A DNA stretch of 64,000 nt from Viola odorata (taxonomy: Eukaryota > Streptophyta > Magnoliopsida > Malpighiales > Violaceae), in contig OY829545.1 in the NCBI GenBank assembly GCA_963691705.1, positions 43,263,475-43,327,474 on the forward strand, in the 5' to 3' direction. Position 1 is the stretch's first letter. Each line of letters begins with the position of its first letter. Both the position numbers and the translations under genes were made by a program. The notes under the pieces were generated by a model that saw nothing but the letters and a program-made list of their open reading frames with translations, searched no databases and had not been told where the DNA came from. Below are positions 57,501 through 64,000 of this stretch, in pieces.

Positions 57501-58690
57501 TCTCTCTGATGCTAATGGAACGACGTTATCATTTTTGTATTTCAACTTTACAATATTCCATTAATTCTTTATTCATCTGTATGGGTCTAGCTCTAATGGG
57601 TAAGTTCTGTCATTTTGAGGTATGTAAAGGTCAGGGTTTAGGCCTTCAGTCACGGCTAACGCATGTGCAGTATAGATTTATCCAGGGGTATTTGGGTCAG
57701 GTTTCAGATAAGATCTTGAGAAAGAAGATGGTCTTGTAGAAGTTGGAGATAATGTTGGTCTGGATCTATTCATTTCAAAGATATTAGGAAATCCTGGGAT
57801 CATTGATCGCGTAGCTAATGATTGATTAGTATTTCTAGAAGAAGAAATTGAAGGTCTAGTAGGTCTAAAGTTGGGTGATTGATTAAAGGATGGTCTAACT
57901 ACTGCTCCTCGTGCTCTTGGTCTAAAAACGTATTGGTGGTAATTAGTTCTATATGCTGGAGTATGACTGTATAAAGGTGTATTTTGATTTGTATTTATGG
58001 TTTTAAAAACTTTATCTATGGTTTTGTTTGTTGCTATAACCATATTTCTTAAAAGTTCTATTTTAATTAAATCTTCATTCCATAACGGAGTTCTGTCTGA
58101 TGCTAATGGAACGACGTTATCATTTTTGTATTTCTTCTTTACAATATTCCATTAATTCTTTATTCATTTGAATGGGTCTAGCTCTAGTGGGTAAGTTTCG
58201 TCCTTTTGAGGTATGTAAAGGTCAGGGTTTAGGCCTTCAGTCTCGGCTAATGCATGTGCAGTATAGATTTATCAAGGGGTATTTGGGTCAGGTTTCAGAT
58301 AGGATCTTGAGAAATAAGATGGTCTTGTAGAAGTTGGCGATGATGTTGGTCTGGATCTATTCATCTCAAAGATATTAGGAAATCCTGGGCTCATTGATCG
58401 CGTAGCTAATGATTGATTAGTATTTCTAGAAGAAGAAGTTGAAGGTCTAGTAGGTCTAAAGTTGGGTGATTGATTAAAGGATGGTCTAACTGCTGCTCCT
58501 CGTGCTCTTGGTCTAAAAACGTATTGGTGGTAATTAGTTCTATATGCTAGAGTATGACTGGATAAAGGTGTATTTTGATTTCTATTTATGGTTTTAAAAA
58601 CTTTATCTATGGTTTTGTTTGTTGCTATAACCATATTTCTTAAAAGTTCTATTTTAATTATATCTTCATTCCGTAACGGAGTTCTCTCTG
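51596..58690 (-). repeat. 2,365-bp tetramer, three near-identical tandem copies
   Basis: Copies are 51,596-53,960, 53,961-56,325 and 56,326-58,690. Private variants recur at this period: gggtatagctc (51,671, 54,036, 56,401), cacggctaacgc (52,921, 55,286, 57,651), gtaagtttcgtcc (53,461, 55,826, 58,191) and ctaactactgctcc, which also continues to 60,262 and 62,627 in less perfect copies. Confidence 0.88.
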
Positions 58691-61600
58691 ATGCTAATGG
58701 AACGGCGTTATCATTTTTGTATTTCAACTTTACAATATTCCATTAATTCTTTATTCATCTGTATGGGTCTAGCTGTAATGGGTAAGTTCTGTCATTTTGA
58801 GGTATGTAAAGGTCAGGGTTTAGGACTTCAGTCACGGCTAATGCATATGCAGTATAGATTTATCCAGGGGTATTTGGGTCAGGTTTCAGATAGGATCTTG
58901 AGAAAGAAGATGGTCTTGTAGAAGTTGGCGATGATGTTGGTCTGGATCTATTCATTTCAAAGATATTAGGAAATCCTGGGCTCATTGATCGCGTAGCTAA
59001 TGATTGATTAGTATTTCTAGAAGAAGAAGTTGAAGGTCTAGTAGGTCTAAAGTTGGGTGATTGATTAAAGGATGGTCTAACTGCTGCTCCTCGTGCTCTT
59101 GGTCTAAAAACGTATTGGTGGTAATTAGTTCTATATGCTGGAGTATGACTGTATAAAGGTGTATTTTGATTTCTATTTATGGTTTTAAAAACTTTATCTA
59201 TGGTTTTGTTTGTTGCTATAACCATATTTCTTAAAAGTTCTATTTTAATTAAATCTTCATTCCATAACGGAGTTCTGTCTGATGCTAATGGAACGACGTT
59301 ATCATTTTTGTATTTCTTCTTTACAATATTCCATTAATTCTTTATTCATTTGAATGGGTCTAGCTCTAGTGGGTAAGTTCCGTCCTTTTGAGGTATGTAA
59401 AGGTCAGGGTTTAGGCCTTCAGTCTCGGCTAATGCATGTGCAGTATAGATTTATCAAGGGGTATTTGGGTCAGGTTTCAGATAGGATCTTGAGAAATAAG
59501 ATGGTCTTGTAGAAGTTGGCGATGATGTTGGTCTGGATCTATTCATCTCAAAGATATTAGGAAATCCTGGGCTCATTGATCGCGTAGCTAATGATTGATT
59601 AGAATTTCTAGAAGAAGAAGTTGAAGGTTGTAGTAGGTCTAAAGTTGGGTGATTGATTAAAGGATGGTCTAACTGCTGCTCCTCGTGCTCTTGGTTTAAA
59701 AACGTATTGGTGGTAATTAGTTCTATATGCTGGAGTATGACTGGATGAAGGTGTATTTTGATTTCTATTTATGGTTTTAAAAACTTTATCTATGGTTTTG
59801 TTTGTTGCTATAACCATATTTCTTAAAAGTTCTATTTTAATGATATCTTCATTCCGTAACGGAGTTCTCTCTGATGCTAATGGAACGACGTTATCATTTT
59901 TGTATTTCAACTTTACAATATTCCATTAATTCTTTATTCATCTGTATGGGTCTAGCTCTAATGGGTAAGTTCTGTCATTTTGAGGTATGTAAAGGTCAGG
60001 GTTTAGGCCTTCAGTCACGGCTAATGCATGTGCAGTATAGATTTATCCAGGGGTATTTGGGTCAGGTTTCAGATAAGATCTTGAGAAAGAAGATGGTCTT
60101 GTAGAAGTTGGAGATAATGTTGGTCTGGATCTATTCATTTCAAAGATATTAGGAAATCCTGGGATCATTGATCGCGTAGCTAATGATTGATTAGTATTTC
60201 TAGAAGAAGAAATTGAAGGTCTAGTAGGTCTAAAGTTGGGTGATTGATTAAAGGATGGTCTAACTACTGCTCCTCGTGCTCTTGGTCTAAAAACGTATTG
60301 GTGGTAATTAGTTCTATATGCTGGAGTATGACTGTATAAAGGTGTATTTTGATTTGTATTTATGGTTTTAAAAACTTTATCTATGGTTTTGTTTGTTGCT
60401 ATAACCATATTTCTTAAAAGTTCTATTTTAATTAAATCTTCATTCCATAACGGAGTTCTGTCTGATGCTAATGGAACGACGTTATCATTTTTGTATTTCT
60501 TCTTTACAATATTCCATTAATTCTTTATTCATTTGAATGGGTCTAGCTCTAGTGGGTAAGTTCCGTCCTTTTGAGGTATGTAAAGGTCAGGGTTTAGGCC
60601 TTCAGTCACGACTAATGCATGTGCAGTATAGATTTATCCAGGGGTATTTGGGTCAGGTTTCAGATAAGATCTTGAGAAATAAGATGGTCTTGTAGAAGTT
60701 GGAGATGATGTTGGTCTGGATCTATTCATGTCAAAGATATTAGGAAATCCTGGGCTCATTGATCGCGTAGCTAATGATTGATTAGTATTTCTAGAAGAAG
60801 AAGTTGAAGGTCTAGTTGGTCTAAAGTTGGGTGATTGATTAAAGGATGGTCTAACTGCTGCTCCTCGTGCTCTTGGTCTAAAAACGTATTGGTGGTAATT
60901 AGTTCTATATGCTAGAGTATGACTGGATAAAGGTGTATTTTGAGTTCTATTTATGGTTTTAAAAACTTTATCTATGGTTTTGTTTGTTGCTATAACCATA
61001 TTTCTTAAAAGTTCTATTTTAATTATATCTTCATTCCGTAACGGAGTTCTCTCTGATGCTAATGGAACGGAGTTATCATTTTTGTATTTCAACTTTACAA
61101 TATTCCATTAATTCTTTATTCATCTGTATGGGTCTAGCTGTAATGGGTAAGTTCTGTCATTTTGAGGTATGTAAAGGTCAGGGTTTAGGACTTCAGTCAC
61201 GGCTAATGCATATGCAGTATAGATTTATCCAGGGGTATTTGGGTCAGGTTTCAGATAGGATCTTGAGAAAGAAGATGGTCTTGTAGAAGTTGGCGATGAT
61301 GTTGGTCTGGATCTATTCATTTCAAAGATATTAGGAAATCCTGGGCTCATTGATCGCGTAGCTAATGATTGATTAGTATTTCTAGAAGAAGAAGTTGAAG
61401 GTCTAGTAGGTCTAAAGTTGGGTGATTGATTAAAGGATGGTCTAACTGCTGCTCCTCGTGCTCTTGGTCTAAAAATGTATTGGTGGTAATTAGTTCTATA
61501 TGCTGGAGTATGACTGTATAAAGGTGTATTTTGATTTCTATTTATGGTTTTAAAAACTTTATCTATGGTTTTGTTTGTTGCTATAACCATATTTCTTAAA

Positions 61601-64000
61601 AGTTCTATTTTAATTAAATCTTCATTCCATAACGGAGTTCTGTCTGATGCTAATGGAACGACGTTATCATTTTTGTATTTCTTCTTTACAATATTCCATT
61701 AATTCTTTATTCATTTGAATGGGTCTAGCTCTAGTGGGTAAGTTCCGTCCTTTTGAGGTATGTAAAGGTCAGGGTTTAGGCCTTCAGTCTCGGCTAATGC
61801 ATGTGCAGTGTAGATTTATCAAGGGGTATTTGGGTCAGGTTTCAGATAGGATCTTGAGAAATAAGATGGTCTTGTAGAAGTTGGCGATGATGTTGGTCTG
61901 GATCTATTCATCTCAAAGATATTAGGAAATCCTGGGCTCATTGATCGCGTAGCTAATGATTGATTAGTATTTCTAGAAGAAGAAGTTGAAGGTTGTAGTA
62001 GGTCTAAAGTTGGGTGATTGATTAAAGGATGGTCTAACTGCTGCTCCTCGTGCTCTTGGTCTAAAAACGTATTGGTGGTAATTAGTTCTATATGCTGGAG
62101 TATGACTGGATGAAGGTGTATTTTGATTTCTATTTATGGTTTTAAAAACTTTATCTATGGTTTTGTTTGTTGCTATAACCATATTTCTTAAAAGTTCTAT
62201 TTTAATGATATCTTCATTCCGTAACGGAGTTCTCTCTGATGCTAATGGAACGACGTTATCATTTTTGTATTTCAACTTTACAATATTCCATTAATTCTTT
62301 ATTCATCTGTATGGGTCTAGCTCTAATGGGTAAGTTCTGTCATTTTGAGGTATGTAAAGGTCAGGGTTTAGGCCTTCAGTCACGGCTAATGCATGTGCAG
62401 TATAGATTTATCCAGGGGTATTTGGGTCAGGTTTCAGATAAGATCTTGAGAAAGAAGATGGTCTTGTAGAAGTTGGAGATAATGTTGGTCTGGATCTATT
62501 CATTTCAAAGATATTAGGAAATCCTGGGATCATTGATCGCATAGCTAATGATTGATTAGTATTTCTAGAAGAAGAAATTGAAGGTCTAGTAGGTCTATAG
62601 TTGGGTGATTGATTAAAGGATGGTCTAACTACTGCTCCTCGTGCTCTTGGTCTAAAAACGTATTGGTGGTAATTAGTTCTATATGCTGGAGTATGACTGT
62701 ATAAAGGTGTATTTTGATTTGTATTTATGGTTTTAAAAACTTTATCTATGGTTTTGTTTGTTGCTATAACCATATTTCTTAAAAGTTCTATTTTAATTAA
62801 ATCTTCATTCCATAACGGAGTTCTGTCTGATGCTAATGGAACGACGTTATCATTTTTGTATTTCTTCTTTACAATATTCCATTAATTCTTTATTCATTTG
62901 AATGGGTCTAGCTCTAGTGGGTAAGTTCCGTCCTTTTGAGGTATGTAAAGGTCAGGGTTTAGGCCTTCAGTCTCGGCTAATGCATGTGCAGTATAGATTT
63001 ATCAAGGGGTATTTGGGTCAGGTTTCAGATAGGATCTTGAGAAATAAGATGGTCTTGTAGAAGTTGGCGATGATGTTGGTCTGGATCTATTCATCTCAAA
63101 GATATTAGGAAATCCTGGGCTCATTGATCGCGTAGCTAATGATTGATTAGTATTTCTAGAAGAAGAAGTTGAAGGTTGTAGTAGGTCTAAAGTTGGGTGA
63201 TTGATTAAAGGATGGTCTACCTGCTGCTCCTCGTGCTCTTGGTCTAAAAACGTATTGGTGGTAATTAGTTCTATATGCTGGAGTATGACTGGATGAAGGT
63301 GTATTTTGATTTCTATTTATGGTTTTAAAAACTTTATCTATGGTTTTGTTTGTTGCTATAACCATATTTCTTAAAAGTTCTATTTTAATGATATCTTCAT
63401 TCCGTAACGGAGTTCTCTCTGATGCTAATGGAACGGCGTTATCATTTTTGTATTTCAACTTTACAATATTCCATTAATTCTTTATTCATCTGTATGGGTC
63501 TAGCTGTAATGGGTAAGTTCTGTCATTTTGAGGTATGTAAAGGTCAGGGTTTAGGACTTCAGTCACGGCTAATGCATATGCAGTATAGATTTATCCAGGG
63601 GTATTTGGGTCAGGTTTCAGATAGGATCTTGAGAAAGAAGATGGTCTTGTAGAAGTTGGCGATGATGTTGGTCTGGATCTATTCATTTCAAAGATATTAG
63701 GAAATCCTGGGCTCATTGATCGCGTAGCTAATGATTGATTAGTATTTCTAGAAGAAGAAGTTGAAGGTCTAGTAGGTCTAAAGTTGGGTGATTGATTAAA
63801 GGATGGTCTAACTGCTGCTCCTCGTGCTCTTGGTCTAAAAACGTATTGGTGGTAATTAGTTCTATATGCTGGAGTATGACTGTATAAAGGTGTATTTTGA
63901 TTTCTATTTATGGTTTTAAAAACTTTATCTATGGTTTTGTTTGTTGCTATGACCATATTTCTTAAAAGTTCTATTTTAATTAAATCTTTATTCCATAACG

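Larger units (their letters stand above)
32801..64000 (-). repeat. Pararetrovirus-derived satellite array, 591-bp monomer, about 53 copies
   Basis: From ctcggctaatgcatgtgcag at 32,801 to the window end, a 591-592-bp unit repeats head to tail without interruption; 31,200 bp divided by 591 gives about 52.8 copies. The viral sense is the - strand. Each unit carries an ORF-X segment (NED(I/L)IKIELLRN...ATNKTIDK), the 36-bp coat-protein-start sequence and a 66-bp RT piece. Open frames of 100-152 codons on the - strand and 76 on the + strand recur only because the DNA repeats; a one-base insertion (gaaggttgtagtagg) closes the long frame in many units. The array continues beyond the right edge. It is not a gene family and no transcript signal is seen. 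Confidence 0.97.
48000..64000 (-). repeat. Distal part with AB dimers (1,182-1,183 bp)
   Basis: From about 48 kb the two monomer types alternate strictly. Type A has tttcaactttacaat, tctgtcattttgagg and cagtcacggc. Type B has tttcttctttacaat, tccgtccttttgagg and cagtctcggc. Landmark spacing is 1,182-1,183 bp except for 1,198 bp across 50,398-51,596, which holds a 15-bp duplication. One mixed unit occurs near 60.6 kb (cagtcacgac after a B lead). Confidence 0.85.

Noticed and set aside
33419..63956. Recurring 100-152-codon minus-strand frames and 76-codon plus-strand frames of the array as a protein family
   Set aside because: They recur because the DNA is tandemly repeated. The minus-strand frame is a joined fragment of ORF-X and coat-protein-start sequence, often closed early by a one-base insertion, and the plus-strand frame is its antisense shadow.
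32801..64000. CRISPR-like or gene-cluster interpretation of the periodic array
   Set aside because: There are no short repeats with variable spacers; the entire 591-bp unit is repeated. The sequence is of plant nuclear type.

Overview
The window is nuclear DNA of a flowering plant, probably a dicot. It is AT-rich and made almost entirely of nested, decayed mobile and viral sequence: an old LTR retrotransposon, a hAT-like miniature element, TIR-bounded DNA carrying part of a plant tRNA 2'-phosphotransferase gene, and rearranged endogenous pararetrovirus (family Caulimoviridae). No intact host gene was recognised. The species cannot be named from the sequence.

Layout. (1) 1-602: low-complexity flank. 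(2) 603 to about 18,000: a large Ty3/gypsy element of Tat/Ogre-like architecture on the + strand. It has a 5' LTR (603-3300), a primer binding site, a duplicated leader, minisatellites, a decayed gag, no recognisable pol, three minisatellite blocks, a polypurine tract (12,716-12,729) and a truncated 3' LTR. Two insertions sit inside it: a 1.35-kb hAT-like element with an 8-bp target duplication (9,204-10,555), and a ~3.9-kb segment with inverted ends in the 3' LTR (13,658-17,512) that carries five exons of a TPT1/KptA-family gene. (3) About 18,000-22,240: pararetrovirus copy 1 on the - strand (first cistron 'ORF-X', TATA promoter and poly(A) signal, ORF2, protease/RT/RNase H). (4) About 22,240-24,625: an oppositely oriented viral piece (ORF-X 3' part, movement protein, N-terminal coat protein). 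(5) 24,622-26,673: a second copy of the TPT1-carrying segment, wedged inside viral DNA. (6) 26,674-32,700: pararetrovirus copy 2 on the - strand (ORF2, RNase H/RT, protease, an 824-residue coat-protein ORF). (7) 32,801-64,000: about 53 head-to-tail copies of a 591-bp monomer, running off the right edge.

The viral parts together suggest the order promoter - ORF-X - [movement protein, coat protein, zinc knuckle, protease, RT, RNase H] - ORF2. ORF1 and ORF2 overlap as TGATG in copy 1. A long polyprotein of this kind recalls petuviruses and florendoviruses, but I cannot assign a genus. All copies carry stops or frameshifts.

The most striking feature is the 31-kb array. Its monomer is a mosaic of at least three non-adjacent pieces of this virus: ORF-X, the start of the coat-protein region, and a 66-bp RT piece. 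Monomers fall into two types, A and B. They are arranged mostly as AAB trimers on the left and AB dimers on the right, with a 2,365-bp tetramer repeated three times. This is a virus-derived satellite with higher-order repeat structure.
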